NCBI RefSeq assembly: GCF_004519545.1
Contig: NZ_SDKM01000045.1
Coordinates: 1-32,506, forward strand
Direction of reading: 5' to 3'
Length of the DNA stretch: 32,506 nt
From: Nocardioides guangzhouensis
GTDB lineage: Bacteria; Actinomycetota; Actinomycetes; Propionibacteriales; Nocardioidaceae
Shown: positions 1 through 7,770 of the stretch, piece after piece
How positions within the stretch are numbered: position 1 is the first letter of the stretch
How the letters are laid out: each line of letters starts with the position of its first letter
Position numbers and translations under genes: made by a program
Notes under the pieces: generated by a model
Told to the model about the DNA's origin: nothing
What the model saw: the letters and a program-made list of their open reading frames with translations, nothing else
The model's database searches: none

Positions 1-109
1 GACCCTGCCTGCAGAACGTCTTCCTATGCCGATGAGCGGTCGTGTCACTTCGGCTCGCCCAGATTGAGGCAATCTTTGTATTGGGGCTGCCGCGTGGCGG
101 GAACGGTGC

Positions 110-520
110 CTAGGCAGCGCCGACCTTCCTGGGCATCAGAACCAGCCGTACCCCGGTCACCAGCAGCCACACGAGCCAGGCGGCGTAGCCGAGCAGCCCC
201 ACGAACAGGATCGGCGAGCCGTCAGCGATCGCGAGGTTGGCCACCCCGGCGGCGATCAGCAGGCCTCCCCCGGCCACGCCGAGCACACGCTGCCATGGCG
301 CCGCCAGCCGACTCGCATGCGCCGCCAGCGCGGCGCCGATGAAGGTGGTGCCGAGCGCCGGCAGCGCCAGAGCGAATGCTCCTGCATGCAGCTGCCAGAC
401 GAGCTCGAACAGCGGGCTCGGCTCGGCGAGCTCGCCGGCGGACAATACGACTCCGTTCCACAGTACGGCGTAGAGCGCGAAGACCGCGGCGAGAGTCGCG
501 CCCAGCGTTCTGCACGGCAC
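110..520 (-). CDS. small integral membrane protein, unknown function
   Basis: This 136-residue protein starts at a GTG and is dominated by four hydrophobic segments at about residues 7-28, 42-68, 77-98 and 103-128. It ends in a short basic tail (MPRKVGAA). I do not recognise a family with certainty. The composition resembles the conserved 'hypothetical integral membrane protein' groups of Actinobacteria. No good ribosome binding site precedes the GTG, and the first helix begins almost at once, so the gene could be the remaining C-terminal part of a longer protein. It lies just left of a tRNA-Ala 3' fragment, on the side where an integrated element would be expected, so it may belong to acquired DNA (inference). 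Coding is supported by the clean alternation of hydrophobic segments and short loops. Confidence 0.5.
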   Translation of the reverse strand: MPCRTLGATLAAVFALYAVLWNGVVLSAGELAEPSPLFELVWQLHAGAFALALPALGTTFIGAALAAHASRLAAPWQRVLGVAGGGLLIAAGVANLAIADGSPILFVGLLGYAAWLVWLLVTGVRLVLMPRKVGAA

Positions 521-750
521 CGCCCGGCATCAAGGGCACTTCGTGTCGCTCCGCGATGACCTCCGGCCACCCTTGACCCCGACCACCGCCGAGCAACTGG
601 GCTGGCTATCGGGTCGGTGTCTCTCCCTGGCCAGACGCGGGTGTACAGCACGGAAGTACCGCAACGAACGCGACGATCCCTGCCATTCCCGGCACCAGCA
701 AGGGCACCCGCACGCTTGGCCGATGGCCAACGAGGGTGCTGCCGATGATG
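521..750. other. stretch with no convincing gene
   Basis: Between the membrane-protein start and the tRNA fragment I see no reading frame with recognisable protein character. The open frames here are Arg/Ser/Pro-rich or run into the tRNA fragment. It is best read as intergenic or remnant DNA next to an attachment site. Confidence 0.5.
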
Positions 751-793
751 TGCAAGCAGGGGGTTAGGGGTTCGAGTCCCCTAGGCTCCACCA
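751..793 (+). tRNA. 3' fragment of tRNA-Ala (TGC type) with CCA; probable att-site scar
   Basis: The segment contains a complete T arm: stem AGGGG at 766-770, loop TTCGAGT at 771-777, stem CCCCT at 778-782. It continues with the acceptor 3' strand AGGCTCC (783-789), discriminator A (790) and encoded CCA (791-793). Upstream, TGCAAG at 751-756 matches the anticodon-loop end of a tRNA-Ala(TGC), but the next part of the anticodon stem and variable loop is altered. No partner for the acceptor strand (GGAGCCT or GGGGCCT) exists near position 718, so the 5' half is missing and this cannot fold as a working tRNA. Such CCA-ended 3' halves are typical of the distal att site left by a tRNA-targeting integrase. 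By that logic the inserted DNA would be to the left. Confidence 0.75.
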
Positions 794-890
794 ACCTTTG
801 GACCGCAGATCTCGGGGTCGGGGAAATCGACGTCACGGGTGAGTGCGAACCGCCTCCGCCCGGGTTGACGCAGACGTCCACCGCCGGTGC

Positions 891-1427
891 TCAGTGCTGG
901 GTCTGGGGTGTCCGCAGGCCCAGCCATTGCTCGGCGTCCCAGGCGTGGAACCGTTCCACCTCGGTGAACCCCAGCTTCGCTGCCAGGCGCATCGAGCCGA
1001 CGTTGGCGGACTGGGTGGTGAGCACGACGGGCTCGCCGGGGAGGGCGCCGTCGAGCCAGTCGAGAGCCGCCGCGCACGCCTCGGTGGCGTACCCGGAACC
1101 CCACGATGGGGGCAGGAACAGGTAGCCGAGATCGGCCTTCCCCACGGCGGCCGGGCGACTGTGCTCGGTCGCCCTCCTGAGCAGGACGTGGCCGATCATG
1201 GCCCCGTCCAGGTCGACAACGAAGCTCCCCGGCCACTGCTCGGGCGTCTCGGGCAGCCGACGCTCGAGCTCGTCACGGGGTCGCGGGCCGCCGAGGTAGG
1301 TGTGCACATCGGGCGACGACAGCAGCTCGATGAACACGGGCCGGTCGCGGGCCTCGGGCTCGCGGAGCACGAGTCGCTCGGTCCGGATCGGGGGCGGTGG
1401 CCAGGCGACGGGTGCGAGTGCTGCCAT
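891..1427 (-). CDS. GNAT-family N-acetyltransferase (RimJ/RimL type)
   Basis: This 178-residue protein opens with the typical RimJ/RimL start IRTERLVLREPEARD (about residues 11-25). It continues with the acetyl-CoA-binding beta4-loop region (LGYLFLPPSWGSGYATEA, about 120-137, a variant of the Q/RxxGxG/A signature) and the late conserved segment SANVGSMRLAAKLGF (about 156-170). Such enzymes transfer acetyl from acetyl-CoA to protein N-termini or small amines; the substrate cannot be read from sequence. I start it at the ATG at 1427. The frame stays open further upstream only because a frameshifted gene (1525-2051) runs into it. No strong ribosome binding site precedes the ATG. It was probably a separate gene downstream of the broken secreted-protein gene. 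Confidence 0.85.
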   Translation of the reverse strand: MAALAPVAWPPPPIRTERLVLREPEARDRPVFIELLSSPDVHTYLGGPRPRDELERRLPETPEQWPGSFVVDLDGAMIGHVLLRRATEHSRPAAVGKADLGYLFLPPSWGSGYATEACAAALDWLDGALPGEPVVLTTQSANVGSMRLAAKLGFTEVERFHAWDAEQWLGLRTPQTQH

Positions 1428-1524
1428 GGTGCACAAACCTAGCCAAGGCCACGCATGCCCAGTGCTGACCCGCGCGTGGCGCTGCCTGCGCCTCGGAACG
1501 GTCTCCTCCGGTGTGAACGTGGAC

Positions 1525-2051
1525 TCAGGCGGGAGTGCACTGGAACTGTGCGCGGATCTCCTTGAACGCAGCAGCCACGGCGCGGCCCTCGGCGCCACCG
1601 TCGGTCTTCGCCACCACGGCCTCTTCAGCGCGGTGAGGGCCTCGTTGAGCTGCGCGCGCTCGGCGTCGGTGAATGCGCCTCGCTCACGCTGCTCGGTCAA
1701 CGCCAGGATCTGCACGATGTTGGCCTTGCGCGCCACCCGGTCAGGTGCGTCCTTGAGCTGTCGAGCCAGGGCGGAGATCTCCTCGCCAAGACCGCGGCGC
1801 TCGGCTGCGGTGTCCGCGCGGGCGCCACGGAAGGTGTGGAGGGCGTCGACCAGTGCGGCGGCGAGATGCGCGCGCGACGACTTGCGCTTGACGTCGTCCT
1901 TCAGCGACGCCACAAGGGCGTGGACCTGGGTGCGTACCTCGGCTCCGGACACGCACGGGTCAGCGGCCGCCTGCGCCGTGGTCTGCGGGAAGAGGGCGCC
2001 CATCAGGAGTGCCGCTGCGGCGACTCCTCCGACGCGTGCTCGTACGGTCAT
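1525..2051 (-). pseudogene. secreted alpha-helical protein broken by a one-base frameshift
   Basis: The ATG at 2051 follows a good ribosome binding site (GGGAGGA, 7-nt spacer) and begins a clear signal peptide: basic MTVRAR, hydrophobic core GVAAAALLMG, then a TAQAAA cleavage region. The mature part is helical and charged, ending its first frame in LNEALTALKR. Near 1619-1625 the frame breaks. Past that point the real frame is clearly one base off: it reads AVVAKTDGGAEGRAVAAA, then FKEIRAQFQCTPA, and stops at TGA 1527-1525, with high GC at third positions. Staying in the first frame gives Arg/Ser/Pro-rich nonsense that fuses into the GNAT gene. The net change is equivalent to one missing base. 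The intact product would be about 175 residues of unknown function. It is either a true pseudogene or a sequencing error. Confidence 0.75.
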
Positions 2052-2117
2052 CTGGAAGTCCTCCCGCAGAGTCGACCCCACTCGTGGGCCTCCGCGGTTG
2101 CGGCGCAGCCATGGTAA

Positions 2118-2399
2118 GCAGACATTCGGGATGATCGTGCGGTAATCGGCACCCTGGATCGGCTGGGTGTAGGTCTCCGGGGCATCGACCTAGGCTGCGG
2201 AGATGCCACAGGCGGCGCCTTCACTGCCGCTCTCGCAAACGTGGTCGAGGACGGAGCGGGAGTCGCGGCTGCGGGCACGGCGTTCCTCGTGGGTGCCGCA
2301 GTCACCATGGCAAGCATGCTTGCGCTGGCCGCGGTACTGGTCTGGTCCCGACCGCGGTGGCCGAGCCTGGTTCCATCACTGACGGTGGTGGGCATCTGA
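2118..2399 (+). pseudogene. possible remnant of a membrane-protein C-terminus
   Basis: An open frame from the stop at 2115-2117 to TGA 2397-2399 encodes a 93-residue stretch. Its second half reads GAGVAAAGTAFLVGAAVTMA, then SMLALAAVLVWSRPRWP, which looks like the last helix and tail of a transporter. GC at third positions is only moderate for this genome. No ATG or ribosome binding site lies at the left; only an internal GTG (2241) could start a 52-residue peptide. I read it as a degenerate fragment rather than a working gene, and the assignment is weak. The rest of 2052-2508 holds nothing else I can support. Confidence 0.3.
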
Positions 2400-2508
2400 A
2401 CCTCGAGCGAGGCGGCGGCGTCATCGTGCTCCTGGCGTGGATGCCCGCGGCGGTGGTTCTTGCGAGGGAGGGGGTGTCCGACCGCATCTGACCCTCGAAC
2501 GTCCGGGA

Positions 2509-3303
2509 CTATCGGGCCAGGCGGTCGAGCTCCAGCTTGTCGTGGGCGGAGAAGACGGTGATCTCCCCGGCGCGCGTGGCCTTGAGCTCGCGGAGCCGCT
2601 CCTGGTTGTGGCGGCGGGCCTTCTCGTCGCGGGCCATGAGCTTCTGGAACAGCGTCAGGCCGCGGGCGTACGTCGGGGGTGTGTCGACCTCGCCGTGCCA
2701 GAAGTAGGCGTCGCCGGCGTGCAGCAGCCACGCGCCGTCGTGGTCGCGGACCGCGACGCCGCAGTGGCCGCGCGTGTGGCCGCGCAGCGGGACCAGCAGT
2801 ACGTCGTCACCGAGCGCCTGCACGCCGGTGAAACCGAACCACGGGTCGCCGAGCGGCGCGTGTGGGACGAAGTCCGGCCCGTGCGCCCACTGGGCGGGGA
2901 CGTACCGCGCCCGCTCGGCAGGCTTCGGGTGGGTGGCGGCTGCCAGCTCGTCACGGTCGACGTGGACCCGGGCCTGCGGGAAGTCGCCGATGCCGCCGGC
3001 GTGGTCGAGGTCGAGGTGGGTGAGCACCACGTCGCGGACGTCGTCGGCCGCGAAGCCCAGTGCCTCGACCTGGGCCACGGCAGTCTCCGTGGGGTCGAGA
3101 GCGGGCCGCATCGCCGCCACGAACGGCCGGCCCAGGCGCTTCGGGGTCGCGAGATCGGCGGTGCCGAACCCGGTGTCGACCAGCACCAGCCCGTCGTCCC
3201 GCTCGAGCAGCAGCACGTGTGCCACCACCTCGGGCGGGAGGAGCCGACCGCCGAACCCGCCGACCGGGCGCAGGGTGGCGCAGTTGAGGTGGTGGACCTT
3301 CAT
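2509..3303 (-). CDS. metallo-beta-lactamase-fold hydrolase
   Basis: This 264-residue protein shows the MBL-fold metal motif THLDLDHAGG (His96, Asp98, Asp100, His101), so the usual second His of HxHxDH is Asp here. Other fold landmarks follow: LVDTGFG near 41-47, GHTRGHCG in the middle, and LLHAGDAYF carrying the bridging Asp. The family hydrolyses esters, lactones or thioesters at a one- or two-metal centre; the substrate is unknown. The ATG overlaps the TGA of the upstream acyl-CoA ligase in an ATGA junction (3300-3303), so the two are translationally coupled and probably share a pathway. That makes a CoA-thioester or lipid-ester substrate plausible, but this is inference. Confidence 0.85.
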   Translation of the reverse strand: MKVHHLNCATLRPVGGFGGRLLPPEVVAHVLLLERDDGLVLVDTGFGTADLATPKRLGRPFVAAMRPALDPTETAVAQVEALGFAADDVRDVVLTHLDLDHAGGIGDFPQARVHVDRDELAAATHPKPAERARYVPAQWAHGPDFVPHAPLGDPWFGFTGVQALGDDVLLVPLRGHTRGHCGVAVRDHDGAWLLHAGDAYFWHGEVDTPPTYARGLTLFQKLMARDEKARRHNQERLRELKATRAGEITVFSAHDKLELDRLAR

Positions 3304-5075
3304 GCGTAGAGACCGTCGATCGTCGCGGCGTACTTGTCGGCGATCGGGCGGCGCTTCAGCTTGAGCGTCGGGGTGAGCTCGTCGCCGCCCGGCAGCCAGT
3401 ACGACGGCAGGATCTCGAACTTCTTCACCTGCTCCACGCGCGACAGCTTGGCGTTGCCGGCGTCGATCCCGGCCTGGACGGCGGCGATCACACCCGGGTC
3501 CTTCGCCAGCACCGCCGGGTCGGGCGCGATCCCGGCCTTCTCGCCGTACGCCGCCGCGGCGTCGGGATCCAGGGCGACCAGCGCGACGACGTACGGGCGG
3601 TCGTCCCCGACCACCGTGATCGCGGACGCCAGCGGGGTGGACACCTTGAGGGTGTTCTCGATGTTGGACGGCGACATGTTCTTGCCGGCCTGGTTGATGA
3701 TGATCTCCTTCTTGCGGTCGACGATCGTGACGTAGCCGTCGTCGTCGATCGTCGCGATGTCTCCGGTGTGCAGCCACCCGTCCTCGTCAATCGCCTCGGC
3801 GGTCTTGGCCGGTTCCTTGCGGTAGCCGGTCATCACGCTCGGCCCGCGCACCAGCAGCTCACCGTCCTCGCCGAGCCGCACCTCGACCCCGGGCAGCGGT
3901 GGTCCGACGGTGCCGACCTTGGCCCGGCCCGGCGGGTTGATGGTGCCGGCACCGGAGATCTCGGACATCCCCCACAGCTCGCACACGTCCACGCCGAGGC
4001 CGACGAAGAACTCGAGCGTCTCCGGGGCGATCGCGGCTGCGCCGGACCAGGCCCACTTGAGCTGGTCGAGGCCGAGCGTCTCGCGCACCTTCGACAGCAC
4101 CAGCCTATCGGCGAGTGCGTGCTGCACCCTGCCCGGCAGGCCGAGCTCCTGACCGGCCAGGTCGGCCCGGGCCTTGGCGGCACCCTGGGCCAGCGCCCAC
4201 ACGGCGAGCCGCTTCTTCGTTGCGTTCTCCTCGGCCGCCACCTTCGCCTCGATGCCGGCCTTGATCTTCTCCCACACGCGGGGCACAGCGAACCAGATGG
4301 TCGGGCGGCAGTCGGGCAGGGCGGCAGCGATCGATCGCGGGTCGGCGACGTGGGTGACCTGGACGCCGCGGATCGCCTGGAAGTACTGCGCCGAGGCCCG
4401 GTCGGCGATGTGCGCGGCGGGCAGGAACGAGGTGATCCGGTCGCCGAAGGCGACGTCGACGACCTGGCACGCCGCGTCGGAGATCGCGATCAGGTTGCGG
4501 TGCGTCAGCTGCACGCCCTTCGGGGGGCCGGTGGTGCCGGAGGTGTAGATCAGGGTCAGCACGTCCTCGGGCTCGACCGCCTGCCACGCCGCGTCGAAGT
4601 CGAAGCCCTCGCTGGTCATCGCCTCGAGCGCGGCCAGGGAGACCGCGCCCTCCGCCTCGCCGTCGACCACCACGGTGTGCTCGACCGACGGCGGCTCGGC
4701 CTGGCGTACGACGTCGAGGAAGGCCTGCTCGGTGACCACCACGCGGTTCTCGGCGTTGCCGAAGAGGTACTCGATCTGCTCGGACGAGCTGGTGTTGTAG
4801 ATCGAGAACGCGATCGCGCCGAGGTGCATGGCGCCGGCGTCGACGACCGCGAACTCGGGGCGGTTGGTGAGCATGATGCCGACCGTGTCCCCACGGCGTA
4901 CGCCGAGCGCGTGCAGGCCTTCCGCCACCCTCCGCACCCGGTCGGCGTACTCGCGCCAGGTGATGGTCACGGCGTCACCCGGGGTCCGGATCGCCACGGC
5001 GTCCGGGTCGACCTGGGCGGTGAGCTGGAAGGCGGCGGTGACGGTGCTGGGCAGGGTTCCGGGGTCAGACGGCAT
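3300..5075 (-). CDS. long-chain fatty acid-CoA ligase (AMP-binding, FadD type)
   Basis: The 591-residue protein activates a fatty acid to acyl-AMP and then acyl-CoA. The P-loop-like motif LIYTSGTTGPPKG lies at about residues 175-187. The GWLHTGDIATIDDDGY hinge and VDRKKEIIINQAGKNMSP segment are near 430-470, and a Lys-rich C-terminal region (LKLKRRPI) near 570 would carry the catalytic Lys. These are standard for long-chain ANL ligases. The start at 5075 is supported by GGAGGA with a 7-nt spacer. It heads a two-gene operon with the overlapping MBL-fold hydrolase. It resembles the mycobacterial FadD15 group in overall form, but the chain-length preference cannot be read here. Confidence 0.92.
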   Translation of the reverse strand: MPSDPGTLPSTVTAAFQLTAQVDPDAVAIRTPGDAVTITWREYADRVRRVAEGLHALGVRRGDTVGIMLTNRPEFAVVDAGAMHLGAIAFSIYNTSSSEQIEYLFGNAENRVVVTEQAFLDVVRQAEPPSVEHTVVVDGEAEGAVSLAALEAMTSEGFDFDAAWQAVEPEDVLTLIYTSGTTGPPKGVQLTHRNLIAISDAACQVVDVAFGDRITSFLPAAHIADRASAQYFQAIRGVQVTHVADPRSIAAALPDCRPTIWFAVPRVWEKIKAGIEAKVAAEENATKKRLAVWALAQGAAKARADLAGQELGLPGRVQHALADRLVLSKVRETLGLDQLKWAWSGAAAIAPETLEFFVGLGVDVCELWGMSEISGAGTINPPGRAKVGTVGPPLPGVEVRLGEDGELLVRGPSVMTGYRKEPAKTAEAIDEDGWLHTGDIATIDDDGYVTIVDRKKEIIINQAGKNMSPSNIENTLKVSTPLASAITVVGDDRPYVVALVALDPDAAAAYGEKAGIAPDPAVLAKDPGVIAAVQAGIDAGNAKLSRVEQVKKFEILPSYWLPGGDELTPTLKLKRRPIADKYAATIDGLYA

Positions 5076-5165
5076 CGGGACTCCTCCGGTGGCAGCCGGT
5101 GACCCGGCTCACACGTGCTGTTGCGCGACGGTAGCGGGCGCCCGACCCTTCCGTACAGTGTCCGC

Positions 5166-5951
5166 GTGCCGCTGCCCCGCCCGCTCGCCCCGCGGTACTG
5201 GGGCGCGCACCTGGTGGCGTTGGTGCTGGTCGCCACCGCGGCCGGGCTCGGGTTCTGGCAGCTCGACGCCTGGCAGACCCGACGGACGGCAGAGGCGGAG
5301 GACCTGACCCGGCTGGACCCGGTCGCGCTGTCCAGCGTCATGGGGCCGGACGACCCGTTCCCCGGCGACAAGGTCGGGCAGCCGGTGGTCGTCGACGGCA
5401 TCTGGCTGCCGGACGCGACGTTCTACGTCAGCGGACGCGAGAACAACGGTCGGGACGGCTACTGGGCGGTGACACCGCTGGCGGTCGGCGGGCCGGCGGA
5501 CCCGGCGCTGCTGGTGGTCCGCGGCTGGACACCCGACCCGGCCGGGGCGCCGGCCGCCCCCACCGGGCATGCCGAGCTGGTGGCCTGGCTGCAGCCGTCC
5601 GAGGGCCGCAACGTCTCCGACGACGACCCGAGTGACGACGTGGTCCCGCAGGTGCGTGTCGCCGACGCCCTGCAGCGCGCCGACCGCGACCTGTACGGCG
5701 CGTACGGGGTGGTGGCGGACCGGGTTTCCGAGGACGACTGGCCGAGCGGGGACCGGGCCGTGAACGACGGGACCGACGGCCTGCAGCCGGCCGGGCTGGA
5801 CCAGCTGCCCCCGGCCGGCCGGTTCACCGCGGTCCGCAACCTGCTCTACGCGATCGAGTGGTGGGTGTTCGGGCTGTTCGCCGGGTTCATCTGGTGGCGC
5901 TGGGTCCGCGACGAGGTGCTGCGGGACCCCCACGTATCCTCGACGCCGTGA
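5166..5951 (+). CDS. SURF1-family cytochrome oxidase assembly protein
   Basis: This 261-residue membrane protein has an N-terminal helix (about 14-32) ending in the SURF1 signature LGFWQLDAWQTRR. It has a periplasmic domain with the conserved ending RNLLYAIEWWVFGLFAGFIW, whose last part is the second helix, and a short Arg-rich tail. SURF1 helps assemble haem-copper terminal oxidases. I chose the GTG at 5166 because the protein then begins directly with VPLPRPLAPRYW, as SURF1 proteins of Actinobacteria do. An in-frame ATG at 5115 would add 17 low-quality residues. No Shine-Dalgarno precedes the GTG, and a TACAGT hexamer ends 8 bases before it, so a leaderless message is possible. Its TGA overlaps the next gene's GTG. 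Confidence 0.88.
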   Translation: MPLPRPLAPRYWGAHLVALVLVATAAGLGFWQLDAWQTRRTAEAEDLTRLDPVALSSVMGPDDPFPGDKVGQPVVVDGIWLPDATFYVSGRENNGRDGYWAVTPLAVGGPADPALLVVRGWTPDPAGAPAAPTGHAELVAWLQPSEGRNVSDDDPSDDVVPQVRVADALQRADRDLYGAYGVVADRVSEDDWPSGDRAVNDGTDGLQPAGLDQLPPAGRFTAVRNLLYAIEWWVFGLFAGFIWWRWVRDEVLRDPHVSSTP

Positions 5952-6295
5952 AGTCAGCCCTCACCCGCTACCGCCTCATGGCCACGATCGTCGGTGTCCT
6001 GCTCATCGTCCTGATCCTGGTCGGCGTTCCCCTGAAGTACCTCGCCGCCGACGGCTCGGGCGCCCAGGAGCTCGGCGAGTGGATCACGACGTACCTCGGC
6101 GTCGCGCACGGCTGGCTCTACATGATCTTCGTGGTCACCGCGTTCCTGCTCTCCCGCCGCGAGCGGTGGGAGCTGTCCTACACGCTGGTGACACTTTTGT
6201 GCGGCACCATCCCGGTGCTCAGCTTCTGGGCCGAGCACCGGGCGACCGCGCGGGTACGCCGCGAGGCGGCCATGGCCGAGACCCTGGCCGCCTGA
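5948..6295 (+). CDS. DUF3817 small integral membrane protein
   Basis: The 115-residue product has three hydrophobic helices: one near 12-32 (MATIVGVLLIVLILVGVPL), one around the motif LGVAHGWLYMIFVVTAFLL, and one near LVTLLCGTIPVLSFW. The HGWLYM segment with a following Arg-rich loop is typical of DUF3817 proteins, which are common in Actinobacteria and of unknown role. The GTG start lies in a GTGA overlap with the SURF1 stop (5948-5951), so translation is coupled. This pairing suggests a respiratory or membrane-assembly link, though nothing in the sequence proves it. It ends 19 bp before the convergent neighbour. Confidence 0.85.
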   Translation: MKSALTRYRLMATIVGVLLIVLILVGVPLKYLAADGSGAQELGEWITTYLGVAHGWLYMIFVVTAFLLSRRERWELSYTLVTLLCGTIPVLSFWAEHRATARVRREAAMAETLAA

Positions 6296-6314
6296 CGGGC
6301 GTACGGCGCGGGGC

Positions 6315-7082
6315 TCAGCCCTGCTTGTCGGCCGTCTCGGGCTCGATCTCGACGACCTCCGCCGGGTCGTCCGGGGTGGTGTCGGCGTGCGGCTCGCCGG
6401 CGGCGTCGGAGAACGCCTCGTCCGGGGAGGCGGCACCGGCGTCCTCGGCCGGGTCGGCGGTCCCGCGCGTCGACGCGGCCGGCGCCGGCGCCGGCGCCGG
6501 CGTGTAGGACTGCTGCCAGTGGTCGGCCTCGCTGCCAGCGCGGAGCTTCTTGAACACCACGGCGCCGATGCCGGCGAGCAGGCCGAGGAACAGCAGCTTC
6601 TTCACCTTGCCGCCCTTCTTGGGCTCGGCGTCGGCGAACGCGCTGACCTTCTCACCCGGCGCCGCAGCCTGGAACGCGGCGATCTTCACCGCGGCACGCG
6701 CCTTCTGGAGCTCTGCCTGCTCGCTCGCCGCGGCGCGGGCCTTGGCGGCCTTCTTCGCTGCGCGCTTGCGACCCTCCGTGGCGGCCTTGGCCGCCTGCTT
6801 GCGCTGCTCCTTGGTCTTCTCAGCGACGAGCTCGGCGCCCTCGGCGGCCTTCTCGGCGACCAGGACGGCGCCCTCCGCCGCCTTCTCGGCCGCGGCCGCG
6901 GCGCTCGCAGCCACCACGGGGGCGGCCTTGTCACGTGCCTCGGTGAGCACCGGGCCGGCCTTCTCCCTGGCATCTGTGGCCAGGTCCCGCGCGGTGTCCA
7001 CCGCGGTCTCGAGGGCCGGCAGGATGCTCTCGGCGAAGTCCGAGGCGGACTCCTTGAAAGTCTTCTTGCGCCTCAGCGACAT
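6315..7082 (-). CDS. Ala/Lys/Glu-rich membrane protein, unknown function
   Basis: This 255-residue protein begins MSLRRKKTFKESASDFAESI. It continues as a long charged Ala-rich helix with near-repeats of AEKAAEGA.LVAEK (about 62-85) and basic AKKAAKARAAA-type segments, likely a coiled coil. One hydrophobic helix (KKLLFLGLLAGIGAVVFKKL) follows near residue 175. The C-terminal tail is Pro/Ala-rich (PAPAPAPAA, encoded by a GGCGCC tandem near 6480-6500) and then acidic. I do not know its function. The ATG at 7082 is preceded by AAGGACAG and by a TAGTAT hexamer 35 bases upstream. It sits in the slot between gyrA and ppiA where mycobacteria also have a minus-strand membrane protein, but equivalence is not shown. 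Confidence 0.75.
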   Translation of the reverse strand: MSLRRKKTFKESASDFAESILPALETAVDTARDLATDAREKAGPVLTEARDKAAPVVAASAAAAAEKAAEGAVLVAEKAAEGAELVAEKTKEQRKQAAKAATEGRKRAAKKAAKARAAASEQAELQKARAAVKIAAFQAAAPGEKVSAFADAEPKKGGKVKKLLFLGLLAGIGAVVFKKLRAGSEADHWQQSYTPAPAPAPAASTRGTADPAEDAGAASPDEAFSDAAGEPHADTTPDDPAEVVEIEPETADKQG

Positions 7083-7116
7083 GGGGCCTGTCCTTCCGGT
7101 TGGGGTCCTTGACGCG

Positions 7117-7122
7117 ATACTA
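7117..7122 (-). promoter_or_regulatory. candidate -10 element for the Ala/Lys-rich membrane protein
   Basis: On the minus strand the hexamer TAGTAT lies 35 bases upstream of the ATG at 7082. It is a good match to actinobacterial -10 elements, but no clear -35 is visible at the usual spacing. Confidence 0.3.
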
Positions 7123-7222
7123 CGCATGTCGTGTTCGTGCCCATCCGGCCGCTGTTTGATTCGCACCGGCCGCCTGAGAGGATCGGGACGCACACGTCCA
7201 CAGAGCTCGACGAAAGGCAGTC

Positions 7223-7738
7223 ATGGGCGACCTCCAGGCCATCCTCAAGACCAACCGGGGCGACATCACCCTGAACCTGTTCCCGGACCACGCCCCCGCC
7301 ACCGTCGAGAACTTCGTCGGCCTGGCCGAGGGCACCCGCGACTACAAGGACGACGCCGGCCGCTCCGGGGAGCGCTACTACGACGGCCTCACCTTCCACC
7401 GGGTCATCGACGGCTTCATGATCCAGGGCGGCTGCCCGCTCGGCTCCGGCACCGGCGGCCCGGGCTACACCTTCAAGGACGAGTTCCACCCGGAGCTCGC
7501 CTTCACCAAGCCCTACCTCCTGGCGATGGCGAACGCCGGCCCCGGCACCAACGGCTCGCAGTTCTTCGTGACCGTGCAGCCGACCACCTGGCTGACCGGC
7601 AAGCACACGATCTTCGGCGAGGTCGCCGACCAGGCCTCGCGCGACGTCGTCGACGCCATCGCCACCACCGCGACCGGCCCCATGGACCGCCCGGTCGAGC
7701 CGGTCGTCATCACCACCGTCGAGATCGTCCGCTCCTGA
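7223..7738 (+). CDS. ppiA: peptidyl-prolyl cis-trans isomerase, cyclophilin type
   Basis: The 171-residue protein is a cytoplasmic cyclophilin without a signal peptide. It shows the canonical blocks TVENFVGLAEG, YYDGLTFHRVIDGFMIQGG with the catalytic Arg, LLAMANAGPGTNGSQFFVT and LTGKHTIFGEV. It catalyses proline isomerisation during folding. The symbol rests on position: next to the rhomboid, crgA, DUF881 and pknB genes, as in mycobacteria. The start has an AAAGG ribosome binding site 6 bases upstream. Confidence 0.93.
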   Translation: MGDLQAILKTNRGDITLNLFPDHAPATVENFVGLAEGTRDYKDDAGRSGERYYDGLTFHRVIDGFMIQGGCPLGSGTGGPGYTFKDEFHPELAFTKPYLLAMANAGPGTNGSQFFVTVQPTTWLTGKHTIFGEVADQASRDVVDAIATTATGPMDRPVEPVVITTVEIVRS

Positions 7739-7770
7739 GCACTCCGCCCGAACCCGAGTCCGCGGTCCCC

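Noticed and set aside
606..881. Minus-strand frame encoding RGLEPLTPC
   Set aside because: This peptide motif is a familiar artefact of translating the antisense of a tRNA T arm and acceptor; it overlaps the tRNA-Ala fragment.
891..2081. A single 396-residue secreted GNAT fusion protein
   Set aside because: The middle is low-quality Arg/Ser/Pro sequence and the true second half of the secreted protein lies one base out of frame, so the fusion is a frameshift product.
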